From contig JADGJC010000191.1 in NCBI GenBank assembly GCA_027596075.1, positions 1-39,755 on the forward strand: a stretch of 39,755 nt of DNA, written 5' to 3'. The translations under genes were made by a program, and so were the position numbers. This stretch comes from Rhizophlyctis rosea. Its lineage: Eukaryota > Chytridiomycota > Chytridiomycetes > Rhizophlyctidales > Rhizophlyctidaceae. The notes beneath the pieces are model-generated. The model was not told the origin of the DNA and did not search any database. It worked only from the letters and a program-made list of their open reading frames with translations. The first letter of the stretch is position 1; each line of letters starts with the position of its first letter. Shown in pieces: positions 20,862 through 31,269 of the stretch.

Positions 20862-22634
20862 TCACTCTCCGTCTATCTGTATTGCATCCTCGCTCCCGTC
20901 TGCTACGGCACCATCGGCATCTCCCTCCGCTAAGGCAGAGCCCTCCAACCGCTCGACCAGATCGTAGCACTCATCGATCAGGACATGCAATACACCTTGC
21001 CCAGCTGGTATACCTCCATCGGGAGACCGGAAGACTCCCCTTACGCGCTACATGACAAAGTGTAAATTTACTTGGTCGCGGTGATTGCGGCTTTATTGCC
21101 AAATTAAGTGTTGTGGAATACGAACCATATTATCAAATGCTCCCAACCTCAACTTATACGGAACGAGCTCAAACGTCGTCAGCCGCACATGCCACCTCAC
21201 AAGTTCTACCAAGCACTTTTTCAGTGTCACCAGTTGGTTGTAAATCATCATGAGAGACTCGTCAACCGGTTCCGAATTGGCTTGGATTTTGTAAACCAGC
21301 CGGTAGCACTGATCAGAATAGAAAGCGTATGTAAGATAATTGGTCGTGTACTGGCCAATTTCATGCGCATACGTACCTTATGCAGTAAGAAGTGAAGCAC
21401 CGCCTGCCCTTCAGGCACACTCCCCTGCTCATCCAAAAACTTGCCATCAACCCTCAAATTATCGACCCACCCAAGTTCCTTCTGCAACTCCACCAACGAC
21501 TCATTCCGCGACTTTATCCACCGATGCGCAATCGCCAACCGCTCCAACCTCGCCTTGATCGTAATCAGTTTTTCATACACAGCTCTAAGCGGATTCTCCC
21601 CACCAATAGGATCCTTCGACGCCAGGAGCTCATGCACATCGTCGTAACAGGCTTCCATAAGTCCTATCACTGCTCCTTGCCCTGCAACAGTTTGTCCGTC
21701 CTTACTGATGTACTTTCCATCTATTCTGGCGCTGTCGATGGAGCGTAGCTCGTCTTGGAGCATTTGGACTTCGGCGAGGGAGAAGGCGTGTTGGCGGCGG
21801 GAGAGGATGGATTCCAGTTCGGTTTTGATTTCGACTAGGCGGTTGTAGATTGGGGTTAGGGCGGAATCGATGGCGTGGAGGGAGGAAGTCAGATTTGTTA
21901 TGGAAGTTTCTGGATACGCCATTAGCAGCATGCGTCAGCCCAGAATGTGTATGTCGAGATGTGAGCGGTTATAACTTACCACATTCGCTTGATTTGCTTT
22001 GGAGCAAAGCCAAACCCTGCTCGTATTGATGCCTCTCCTCGTCTTGCCGTGCGTGTACTGAGAAGCTGGCAACTTGACTCCCTAGCCTGCGCACTTTTGA
22101 CCGATACGGTGCGATAATGGCTTCCGTGTATAATCCGGTATGATTTAGATGTTCCAGCTGATGAGATAGTTTTGCCAATTGGACGTAAACTGGCATGTTG
22201 GCATTGAACATTAGAGGTCATCAAGTAAATGGGATCCGAAGTGATCAATTAAATATACCTGGATACATCTCTTCTGAAACTTTCCCACTCTGAAAAGCAG
22301 AAGGAGAGAATGTGAGCAACCTGGATCATGAAGTCATATCTGCACCCGCCCGCCCGCGTACCTGACTCCAAAACTGCACAAACATAGGGACGACATCCTC
22401 AAACAATGCATCCAGTCTTTGCGATAGATCTGCGTCTGCAGAATCTATACTTTCTGTGTCTTGTTCACCAGACCGCAAAGTCGAAAGACTTTTCAGAAGT
22501 CGCGTGACTTCGTCCCATCTTCGTGAGAGGTCAGCAGCCGAATGACTTCCAGTGGTTCTTAGTGTTAGCAGGTGTGTCTGTACGTTTAACAAGCGGTCGT
22601 AGATGTCCTTTTCGCTTAGCGTTGGGGTGGCCAT
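20862..22634 (-). CDS. DUF2408 family protein, two-repeat helical protein
   Basis: Exons in coding order: 22634-22362, 22289-22259, 22189-21980, 21909-21377, 21308-21126, 21047-20862; 471 aa. The fungal DUF2408 (UPF0662) family has no firmly known role. Two diagnostic units are visible: LTPIYNRLVEIKTELESIL ... ELRSIDSARIDGKYISKDGQ and LRAVYEKLITIKARLERL ... ELGWVDNLRVDGKF, followed by EGQAVLHFLLHKCYRLVYKI. A third, C-terminal partial unit reads LMMIYNQLVTLKKCL, then FDNMRVRG and IPAGQGVLHVLIDECYDLVERL. Intron 2 is placed at CCAG|GT...GCCAG|TT; the ATG at 22634 has good context (aacATGgcc), while the longer frame upstream starts with TTG. The fourth exon shows a codon switch near 21700. Divergent from the HAD gene by 261 nt. 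Confidence 0.9.
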
Positions 22635-22895
22635 GTTATGCAAGTGTATTTTTATGTTCGGATTGAGATCGCGATGGGAAGAGGGACCGACACAACGGCC
22701 GAATTTTTAACCGCACGTCATCTGCGGGCGACATCGGGCAGGGGGGTGGCACGTGCTATTATAATTTATTATGCACTCCGAACGGCCATCGACCGATGAT
22801 GGGGCCCGCGGTCCGACCCGTCAAATTCAGTGCTGCAATCATACATATCCCTGAAAACTCATCGCCCTCGGCATTTATCTTTTCGAGCACTCGAA

Positions 22896-24469
22896 ATGCC
22901 TCAAGACATAGAGCACTATCCCGAAATGGAGGATCTCCCCCACTATGACCTCAAGGAACTTGCTCGTCTGTCCGAGCTCACAGAAGAGCAATACAACGAG
23001 CGGTTGACATTCATTCAAAACAAAACGGTGAGCGCTTTTCGGAATATCGCGTTCAATGTCACTCCTATGTACTTCTGCTTTCTCACGCCTATCGGTCAGG
23101 GCTTCATATGTGATATGGACGGCGTGATCTATCATGGTACGGCCATTGAATTCTCTGTGTAATACTGTCACACTTATCATTAGGGCTGAACTCCAATATC
23201 CGCCAGGAAGCAGACTCCTCCCGGGTATAGATCAACCGCACATCACTATCAAAGGGAAGAAACTAATTTGCCGAGTATAGGCGTAAAAGAGTTTATCAGC
23301 TTCCTCCAAAAACACAACAAGAAATTCCTATTTTTGGTATTTGTTTACTTTGCCGCTTCTGCCAGTATGCGATTGCGGAAGAGGACTAATGGATGCTCGG
23401 AATAGACAAACAACTCCGCCCCAACACCCCGCGAACTATCCCAAAAATTGCACCGGCTAGGCCTTGACATTACGGAAGACCATTTCTATACTAGCGCGAT
23501 GGCAACTGCCACGTTTTTGAAGTCGCAGAAGCCGCACGGGGTACTTTCACATGCATCTATGTTCATAGACGCATAGAGCTGAGTTATGCGCATGCTTACA
23601 GGGGACGGTATACGTTATTGGTGAACCAGGATTAACATATGCATGTGCGTTTCCGGCGTTGTGAGGACCCGTCCATTCTTGTTAACTCAACCTTGATGCT
23701 CTGCAGTGTATGAAGCTGGATTCACCATGAGCGAAGTGGTACGTCTGGGCAAGTGACTACTCAATGGGCGGATGGAACTCACGCATGCACAGGACCCAGA
23801 TTACGTCGTCATTGGTGAAGGCACCAGCCATAATTTCGAAAAGGTAATTCACTCATCCCATTAATCTGCGCGCGTGTGATTGAGCGCGTTCAGCCCACAA
23901 ATATCATTCTCCTTTCGACTGATAACAGATCACACGAGCCGTAAACCTTGTCCTAAATGGCGCCAAACTCATCGGAACAAATCCCGACGTCAATGGCCCA
24001 ACCGAACATGGCATCATGCCCGCCACCGGAGCATTTGTCGCCGCCGTTGAGTTGGCCACAGGCAAGAAGGCATTTTACTGTGGAAAACCAAGTAGTTTGA
24101 TGATGCGGTATGTACAACATAGAATGGGATGGACATGGTTCCTTCTTGACCATACTGTTTGCAATATCAGATTTGCGGCTGGCATAATCGGCACAAAGAA
24201 GGATGAGACATGCATAATCGGTGATCGGATGGACACGGACATTTTGGCGGGGACCTATGCGCAGATTGATCCTAGTACGTCCACGGCAAATTGTTGTTGT
24301 TTTGTTTATTCCCGCATCATGCTGACTGTCTTTGATTCGCACTTCCTTCTTCCCAGTCCTTGTTCTTAGCGGCGTGACAAACAAGACCAACTTGTTTGAA
24401 CATGCTTACCGACCGTACATTGTGTTGAACGGTGTTGGAGAGGTGGCATCTGATGCGGCCAGCGAATAA
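22896..24469 (+). CDS. HAD-superfamily phosphatase, p-nitrophenylphosphatase/NagD-like (class IIA)
   Basis: Eleven exons: 22896-23027, 23100-23136, 23207-23224, 23281-23336, 23406-23540, 23602-23644, 23707-23738, 23793-23843, 23929-24107, 24171-24274, 24357-24469; 299 aa, ten introns, the densest in the window, one exon only 18 nt. Motif I is ICDMDGVIYHG (nucleophile Asp about residue 49), then SRLLPGVKEFISFLQKHNKKFLFLTNNSA (motif II Thr). The class IIA cap includes YVVIGEGTSHNFEK and LIGTNPDVNGPTEHGIMPATGA. Motif III/IV: FYCGKPSSLMMRF, then IIGDRMDTDILAG. Related enzymes act as phosphoglycolate or pyridoxal phosphatases, likely cytosolic; the exact substrate is unknown. The N-terminal ~40 residues (acidic, Tyr-rich) extend beyond the bacterial fold. 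Confidence 0.93.
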
Positions 24470-24850
24470 GATTGTCTTGTCAATGTGTATCTATATACGT
24501 GCACGGCCAATGGTGGACTCTCATTTGATGTGATGTATTCTATAATTGTTTAGGAATAATATTAGGAGGCAAGCAACAGGCGCATAGAAGTGGTCAGAAC
24601 CTATTGCGATGAATGGTTTAAGGAAAAAAGCGCGCGAAGTATCGATATGTGAGAGCGGGCAAGCGCGCTCATCAAGTAAGAACAACCCCAACATCAGGAA
24701 TGCACTGTCATATGTGTCCATCCTGTCAATGACTCAGTCGACCTGAACTGCGGAATGGCTCCATTGCAGAAGAGATCTTTGTCTTATGGCAAATGCCCGA
24801 CAATACTATGCACTCTCCTAATGAGATGCTCCTTACGATATCGATTCAGC
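24470..24850. other. Convergent spacer
   Basis: 381 nt between HAD and 2-thiouridylase stops. Contains no supported gene. Confidence 0.4.
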
Positions 24851-26801
24851 TTACTTCACAACATCGTCCAAAGATCTTGCAGCCACAACGATAGTCCCAC
24901 CACCAAGACACACATTCCCTTTATATACCGCTACGTGCTGCTCACGAGAGATAGTGAAAGTGTTAAATCGACTATTCCACATATCGCGGAGAGTTGTACC
25001 TTAAGAAGGCAGTAAAATCCTGACGCAAACCCACCTGACCCAACGGTATGCCCAGCTGCGGCTCCTCAAACTCAATCATATAGTTTGCTTCTAGTTTAGA
25101 TGACGATTTGTCTGACTGTCTGGCATCACATGATTTCGTGATTGTGCATGGTACTGAAAACAAACGCATCTTGCATGAGGCGAGATGACTGGATGTGAAT
25201 GCGTCAACAAAGCTCACCTGGTTCCATTCTCGACCGATACTTCACAGAGCATCGAAAACCTAGATGAGGGTGATCATCACGGATTGGTGCATTGGCCTTG
25301 CTGGACGACGAACTGAACCTACCCTCAATAGATCCCTCGTCCCATGGCTCCCGTCCCGAAATCCAAACCCACTCTTCAACCCCTAGTACTTTCCGATATA
25401 ATGCCGGATGCGTTCTGTCATTGGATTGTGTTCAGAAGATAAAACGATAATGGCTTCAAGAACTGTTGTTGCTGATCGCCTGCTTTACCTTCCTTGCGCA
25501 ATAATGATATCAGGTCGACGCTTGTCCGCGACATACCACCTGCCAGTTGTTCGCATTAGACCTCATAGATATTGAGGGTGTACCGTTGTGAAGCTCAACA
25601 AGTTCCTACTTCTGCGCATCCCCGGCTATTTTTGCATTTTGTCCAATAGTATAGTGCGTGAATCCTTGATGTGATCCTGCAAATCAATTCAGAATTTGAA
25701 CATGTGCTCCGCTTAAATACATGTGTTGTCCAACCTATATCCTCCCCATCCACAGAAATGAATCTTCCTTCCTCCTTCGGCACGTATTCATCTGCTCAAA
25801 GTATGTCAAATTGCCGACTCGGATGCATCTCAGCCAAGTGCAACCCACCAACAAATTCGCCAAAAGACCTCTTCCCTACGAAACAAATGCCCATGCTCTC
25901 CTTTTTGTCTGCAATATGCAGCTCAGCCTCAGCAGCTATACGTTTCACTTCATGTTTATGCAGATGGCCAATCGGGAAGAGGATATTACGAAAGGAGGAT
26001 GCGGGGACGGATGAGAGGTAGTATGTTTGGTCCTTCATGGGATCAATTGCTGCAGCATACGTCAGTTGAATGAGGCATTGGAGTGCGAACGCGCCATACT
26101 GTACCACGCAATAGTTCAGGTACTCCGTCTTCACCTAGCCTCAAACGTGCGTAATGGCCAGTGGCAATGTAATCGGCGCCCGATCCCGCTCCATTCGCCA
26201 AATCCGTCACCGCCTGTAGAAACCGATCACGAAACACACCAAATTTGATCTTCGAGTTGCAAGCAATATCAGGATTGGGAGTATGACCTATTTCTATGCT
26301 TGATAGGAAGCGTTCGAATACGAGTGTCCAGTATTCTTTCGTAAAATCTATCTGTTGGCCGCTTTGTTGGGACTGAGGGAGTGCCGGGAAAACTTATTAT
26401 TATGTCGAACCTGCCTGCATGGAATATCTAACTTTCGGCAGACTTCCTGGACGTCGTTCCAATCTTTATCGGATGTACAAACGCCGCGTTCGTCGCGTTC
26501 GTCCCAATTGCGCATGTAAACGCCTTCAAGTTCGTAGTTCTGCCGAGTTGGGCCGGAGTTAAGTTTCATTAAAGAACACCCGCAGACGCTAATGTCAAGC
26601 TACCTCTCGTTTCAGCAAGTATGCAGACACAGACGAGTCCACACCGCCTGACATGGCTACGATGACTTTTGGTTTTCGAACGGCGGGACAGTGGAGTGAG
26701 CGTGTGCGGTCATTTGGCACATATATTTGCGGGGGCGTGGCAAAGCTTCGGAGTTGCTTTCGGAGAAACGACAGCACGGTCGGTGAGGGTGCATGTGGCA
26801 T
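24851..26801 (-). CDS. MTU1: Mitochondrial tRNA-specific 2-thiouridylase (MnmA/Mtu1/Slm3)
   Basis: Ten exons in coding order: 26801-26604, 26539-26411, 26351-26105, 26049-25849, 25791-25735, 25676-25610, 25539-25489, 25414-25218, 25153-25035, 24937-24851; 450 aa. The enzyme makes 2-thiouridine at wobble U34 of mitochondrial tRNAs for Lys, Glu and Gln. Motifs: ATP loop MSGGVDSSVSAYLLKRE (51-57 core), EGVYMRNWDE, the catalytic Cys in GHTPNPDIACN (about C140), ATGHYAR, KDQTYYLSSV, and the persulfide-accepting Cys in MGICFVGKRSFGEFVG (about C247). Then HYTIGQNAKIAG, KWYVADK and HPALYRK, and a C-terminal GQHVAVYKGNVCLGGGTI. Start: ATG 26801; the upstream TTG frame is not needed. The N-terminus (RKQLRSFATP) is basic and presequence-like. 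Near-complete motif coverage makes this secure. Confidence 0.96.
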
Positions 26802-27016
26802 CTTGATACAATACGTGAGCGTTATCGTCCAGCTACATTTGAGCTTTGGTGCCGGTAAATTGGTGTAAATAAGTGGTGGGAAAACAAAAGCTGTGTGGCA
26901 GTGTGTGCTCACCAAATGGTGGAATGGAAGAATGAACCACGCACAGTCACGCCACTACGATGTGGGGCGATTCACACAATTTGCCCTTTCCTGGTGATCA
27001 TCAGAACAGCGCAGCA

Positions 27017-27078
27017 GCGCAGCCAATATGCGCAGCCAATTTGCGCAGCTAATTTGCGCAGCTAATTTGCGCAGCAAA
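27017..27078. repeat. 13-bp tandem repeat (GCGCAGCYAATWT), about 4.8 copies
   Basis: Units begin at 27017, 27030, 27043, 27056 and 27069 (last partial). Two copies read AGCCAAT and two AGCTAAT, so the unit carries a CCAAT pentamer or its one-base variant next to the palindrome TGCGCA. It lies 26 bp upstream of a TATAAATA box and about 700 bp before the HET gene. Confidence 0.85.
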
Positions 27079-27103
27079 CGTCGATCTTCCGATTTCAAAT
27101 TCC

Positions 27104-27111
27104 TATAAATA
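27104..27111 (+). promoter_or_regulatory. TATA-like box (distal) upstream of the HET gene
   Basis: TATAAATA sits 26 bp downstream of the 13-bp repeat. It is followed by a C-rich stretch (ACCAACCCCTCACCC), as at fungal transcription starts. It could serve a longer HET transcript or an unseen small gene. Confidence 0.35.
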
Positions 27112-27718
27112 CCAACCCCTCACCCACATCCCCACCGCCTTTCCTTCACAATCCTCTCAGGCCTATTGGCTTAGATTCAAGTGAAGTATCTGTTCCATTC
27201 AGTTTGATAACTGAATCTGCCGACTATGGTCGGTGTTGTTATCATGCCTATTTTTGCAACACGCTGTCCCTGAGTGGGCTTGCTCACAAGGGATGGCACT
27301 GATTGCGCCAGATTTGCACTCTCTCTGGCTGTGGTCGAATAATCCATCAAAAAAGAAGAAAATGCAATTCTCTTCGACCACAGCGCCTATCGGAAGCCGT
27401 TTCAACGTGTGGAAAGATGTCGTTTCCGCCTCTTGACCATTCAGAGAGCGGAACATCTCTGGACGTCTCTGTTGATGGCTTGGGGAGCTACACAGCTGAG
27501 TGCACAGCATTTATGGTGTGGATTGCCATGGTTCAGAGAGTGGCGTTGGTCGAGGGCCTTGAGGCTTGAGCTTGGTGTCACGGAGCTCCTTTCCTCCGGC
27601 TCGGAGCTGGCCACAAAAGAGCTTCAAACCTTCAAAAACGCCACCCCTGTTGGGCCATCTGGCATGCTCCACCCCCATTTCGTGAATCCAAGTGTCCTCT
27701 GTCACCATTTCCACAGCA

Positions 27719-27727
27719 TATATAAAG
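27719..27727 (+). promoter_or_regulatory. TATA box of the HET-domain gene
   Basis: TATATAAAG starts 61 nt before the ATG at 27780, followed by a C/A-rich leader. Position and sequence fit a core promoter. Confidence 0.55.
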
Positions 27728-27779
27728 ACCGTCACCACCTACAAGAAGCTCTCGCAACCACGACACGTCCCTACTCAAG

Positions 27780-29810
27780 ATGCTAGGAGCTAAATCTCCA
27801 CCAACGCTTCACCCCTCCCTCGCTCAACTCACGTCCAGCTCGACCTTCCAACCAATCACTTTCTTTAAAGGCTATGCCCCAGTCGAACCCTCTCATGTCC
27901 GTCTTATTGACATTGAGACATTGGAATATCATGTCTCGCACATAAATTCCCTTGCTGAATGGGAGTTCGTTGCCATATCACATGTATGGGGCAGGGGTTC
28001 CGCCTGTCGAACGGCGGACGACGGTACACCGGTGTGGGAGCTGAACAACGAGATGTATGATACAGTCAACAGAGCCATTGGCGCTATGAAGCATGTTGGG
28101 TTGAGGTGAGTAGCAATTTGTCATCGGAAGCAAAACCAGTACGATACATGATCTTCCCCTTGCCAATAAACAATCTTATGCAGATATATTTGGATGGACG
28201 TCCTTTGCGCCAATCAAAGTGTCCCCGGCGATGTCGCAATCCAATTCACCTCCATGCACGCCATCTACAGCAAGTCTGCCATTTGCGTCGCCCTGAACTG
28301 TCCTGAACAAGATGCCTTCAACTGCACCTGCGACGCTACCACCCCATCTGATGCCATCGACCTTGCCGCTCGCCTTTGTGCCTCAGAGCGGAATGCAAAA
28401 ACCCAATCGAAGAACCCTGTCACGTGGGCCATAGAGCAGGCAAAATTGGACCTAGAGCTCAGGCAGCTGTTCGCAAAATACAAGGACCCGGAATGGTATT
28501 TAGGTTGGCTCCAAGCACTGCAAAACTACATGTTTAGCGGTTCATGGTTTTCGCGGGTTTGGACGTTTCAGGAGGCTGTCATGCCTAAGAAGCTGTACAT
28601 CCAGTGTGGGAAGAACTACCATGACTGGGACAATATTCTTGGACGGATGCTGATGGTGACTGCTGGGAGGGGGGAGCTGTTCCAAACCGCGGTGGGAGTT
28701 TTCTCCTTGATTGACCGTTGCCGACGGGAATACCGAGAGCGAGGCATCATCAGCTTGGCAACCGTTATCCGGATGATCCACATGCGGTCTTGTCGGTTCG
28801 AGGCGGATCGGTTGTTTGGCGTTGCGGCCATGTGTGGGTTCAATACTGTCGTTCCATACGATCCTCATACATCGGTAACGGAACTATGGACTACGGTCCG
28901 AAAATGGGCAATTGCCCAAGGAGATGCTAACTTCGTCATCATGGGCGCCTGCGACCTCACCAGCCCCGGTCTCGGTTTAACACCTCAGCTTTGGCAAGGC
29001 CGTAATCCCCGTGAAGACATGAACACCTTCACCATCACATCCCACTGCCAACACGGCATCCAACTCCAAGGCGGAATAACCGGACGCATCCTCCAAATCA
29101 TGGAACAATTCCGCACACCGGCCATCCCCGTCCCCGAAGGCTCCCCCGCAACCGGTCTAGACCCCGTCTCCCAATTCCTCAACACCCACGACGAATGGCG
29201 CTTCCCCGTCATACAAGGAATACCCTACCCAACCGACCCCATCAAAGAATTCGCCTTCCGCATGCGCCAAATCCTCCTCCGCGAGTACATCCACACCCAA
29301 ATGGACCCCACCAAAACAACGTACATAGCACCCAAAAAACGCGGCTTCTTCGACCGCATGGCCGAACGGTTCCTAAAAGTCGATCTAAAAGAACGTGACC
29401 TAATCCAAGAATGCTGGCCATACCTCCAAGCAACCCCAATAGCCGTCTGGTCCAACACCACCTACTACACCGTCATAACAACCTACATCAACCCAACTAC
29501 CAATAAATTCATGCAAGCCCTCGTCCTTGTTTCCTTCTCTATTTCGGAACTGAACCTGCAGACGGACTATTACATCCGGTTGCACGATCATCATGCGTGT
29601 CCGAATGGGGAGGGCGTGGTGTTTGAGTTGAACCCGGAGGCGGATGGGCATTTGTTGGAGGATGGCAGTGTTTGTCAAATGGTGCATGCGCGGGCGGTTG
29701 GGAGGTGTTATGGGATTGTGTATGTTGCTGAGGTTGATCCGGGGTCGGATTATGCTAGAGAGGGGTTTAGGGGCCAGTTTGAGGTTGGTGCGAAGGTGGC
29801 GATTGGGTGA
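27780..29810 (+). CDS. HET (heterokaryon incompatibility) domain protein
   Basis: Exons 27780-28105 and 28184-29810; 650 aa. HET domains are found in fungal non-self recognition and cell-death systems (established for Dikarya). Box 1 is WEFVAISHVWGRG (residues ~61-73); box 2 spans the intron, AIGAMKHVGLR|YIWMDVLCANQS, followed by MHAIYSKSAICVALN, as in the family. The box-2 Cys reads DVLCANQ, versus the usual DALCINQ. The rest (~530 aa) has a WYLGWLQ segment and SWFSRVWTFQEAV, a common post-HET feature, then CRFEADRLFGVAAMCG. C-terminal half unrecognised. No NACHT, ankyrin or WD repeat domain and no partner gene is adjacent. Strong C-to-G codon switch near 29540. The ATG at 27780 gives the only complete box 1. 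Confidence 0.9.
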
Positions 29811-30070
29811 ACGGTGTAGAATGGCAGTTTCTTGCGGTTATGCAGTCTTTGTAGATCGGAATGGCAAAGTCATTCAAGTTCCAAAAATGTCTGGAAATTG
29901 CTATGTACAAATCATAGTTGTTGAATAGAAGGCGCATTTCTCATCGTGTTGCGTAACGTTCAAGGTGTTGCGCATTGTTACCATGCATTGTACGTCTCTG
30001 CGTCAATGAGCTCGGGCGCTGATGTCGGGGTTCGCTGAATCAGATCAGTCTTCAAGTCATTCCGGACTTT

Positions 30071-30319
30071 TTATTTACAAAGAATGGAAAATATACTATT
30101 CATGCACCCATGCCACAATCCAGCGATCCAGTCGATTCCACCCTTCCATTCACTCCTCAACCCCCAACACCTAACCCAAACAACCTCATGCCTAGTCGCC
30201 AACATCTCCCTAATATGCTCCTGCACAACACCATTATACTCCCCCTCCTCACACACACCCTTCGCCACAAACGCAGCTTTCAACCCCATCATCACACTAG
30301 CAACATCATCTCCTAACAT
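30071..30319 (-). CDS. Divergent LC8-like dynein light chain, partial or degenerate
   Basis: 82 aa from the ATG at 30319; the same frame stays open for 144 more codons into repeat array B. Its core, VASVMMGLKAAFVAKGV, then VVQEHIREMLATRHEVVWVRCWG and HGCMNSIFSIL, follows the spacing of LC8/DYNLL (helix 1, helix 2 [20 protein letters not shown], beta strand, final IYFYLGQVAILLF). The W-x-R/C position and helix-2 pattern match best; the usual FGS and YFYLG are not kept. LC8 proteins are ~89 aa hubs binding dynein intermediate chain and many targets. It may start in an upstream exon: an acceptor-like CCCAG lies near 30346. Homology is by eye, hence moderate. Codons are G/T-ending, as in 3' exons of this genome. 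Confidence 0.45.
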   Translation of the reverse strand: MLGDDVASVMMGLKAAFVAKGVCEEGEYNGVVQEHIREMLATRHEVVWVRCWGLRSEWKGGIDWIAGLWHGCMNSIFSILCK

Positions 30320-30359
30320 TTTAGCAAGACGCAGCCCTTCTTCATCTGCTGGGTCGGCT

Positions 30360-30890
30360 TTTGTTTGGATGAGAAGAGTGACGTGTTCACAAGAGGGATT
30401 GACAAGCTTGACTAATCTGATAATCAAGGGATTGGCGAGAGGTGACGAGAATGATATGAGATTGACAAGGTTTGAGGGAGATTTACGGGATCGACCATTG
30501 TAGTCAGATTGATGTGATTGCCAAAGTTTTAATGAGAGCGAGAAGGTTGACCGAGTCAAGCTTGCCAAGGTTGACAAGGGCAACAAAATCAACGAGTCAA
30601 CAAGAACATTTAAGAGAAACAAGATTGACAAGATCAACAAACGTGCCAAGATCAACGGGATTCGCAAAGCAAGGTATCTTACAAGATTAACGACATTTGA
30701 GATCGGCCAAACAGTGAACAATGGGACTAACAAGATTGAGATGATTACCATAAGGTACTGGGATTAACGAAAACAGCGAGATGGACGTTTGTCAATCCTT
30801 AGTACTACTGCTACTTTCGTCAATCCCTCTACTTCCGTTGATCCCTCGCTCGGATCGACAAGCTTGACAAGGTTCACAAGGGATTGCAGA
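30360..30890. repeat. Degenerate repeat array B (AACAAGATTGACAAGATC-like)
   Basis: About 500 bp built from irregular variants of ACAAGATTGAC, AAGATCAAC and GGTTGACAAG, densest at 30400-30760 and again at 30856-30890 (GGATCGACAAGCTTGACAAG). It shares exact runs with array A: AACAAGATTGACA (30618-30630 and 8243-8255) and AGATTTACGGGA (30479-30490 and 8129-8140). The two arrays are about 22 kb apart, so this looks like a dispersed family. Confidence 0.6.
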
Positions 30891-31269
30891 TGACATATGC
30901 AATGTTTATTTGACATCCTCTTGCTCAGCACCAGGCTAGCAACACTTTCTGTCTATCATAGCAAGGGAAGGCGAGAGCTGGACATTAATTTCGCAAGGAA
31001 AAGTCACGAATACAGATGTATGAAGGAAATCGCAACTGCCCATATTATGCTCAAAATTGGTATATTCGCGTAGCAAAGAGTATCAACATACATATCGCAA
31101 TCTAAATTATGGTACAAAAGGGACTACACTATCATCCATCATAGCCATGCCCACCGAAAGACATCCGTACATGCAATGGGAATCAATGGTATACACATCA
31201 CAGCTTCGTTCGAGGTCGTTTCGGCCAATCTTCCCTTTGCCCTTCCCCATGCCACTTCTCATCCGCCAG
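30891..31269. other. Spacer downstream of DnaJ
   Basis: No gene supported; contains AT-rich sequence consistent with the DnaJ 3' UTR. Confidence 0.4.

Larger units (their letters stand above)
26802..27779. other. Divergent spacer with tandem repeat and TATA-like boxes
   Basis: 978 nt between MTU1 and the HET gene. Holds the 13-bp tandem repeat (27017-27078), a TATAAATA at 27104-27111 and TATATAAAG at 27719-27727. The stretch 27150-27700 contains open frames but none recognisable. It may include an untranslated leader; I cannot prove it. Confidence 0.5.

Noticed and set aside
26802..26915. Longer 2-thiouridylase start
   Set aside because: The extension begins with TTG, not ATG; the ATG at 26801 is followed by a presequence-like region.
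27016..27080. CRISPR-like or telomeric repeat
   Set aside because: Units are 13 bp, directly abutting with no spacers; no telomere motif.
30000..30070. tRNA gene in the spacer after the HET gene
   Set aside because: No B-box (GGTTCRANNCC) or cloverleaf pairing found here or in other spacers.
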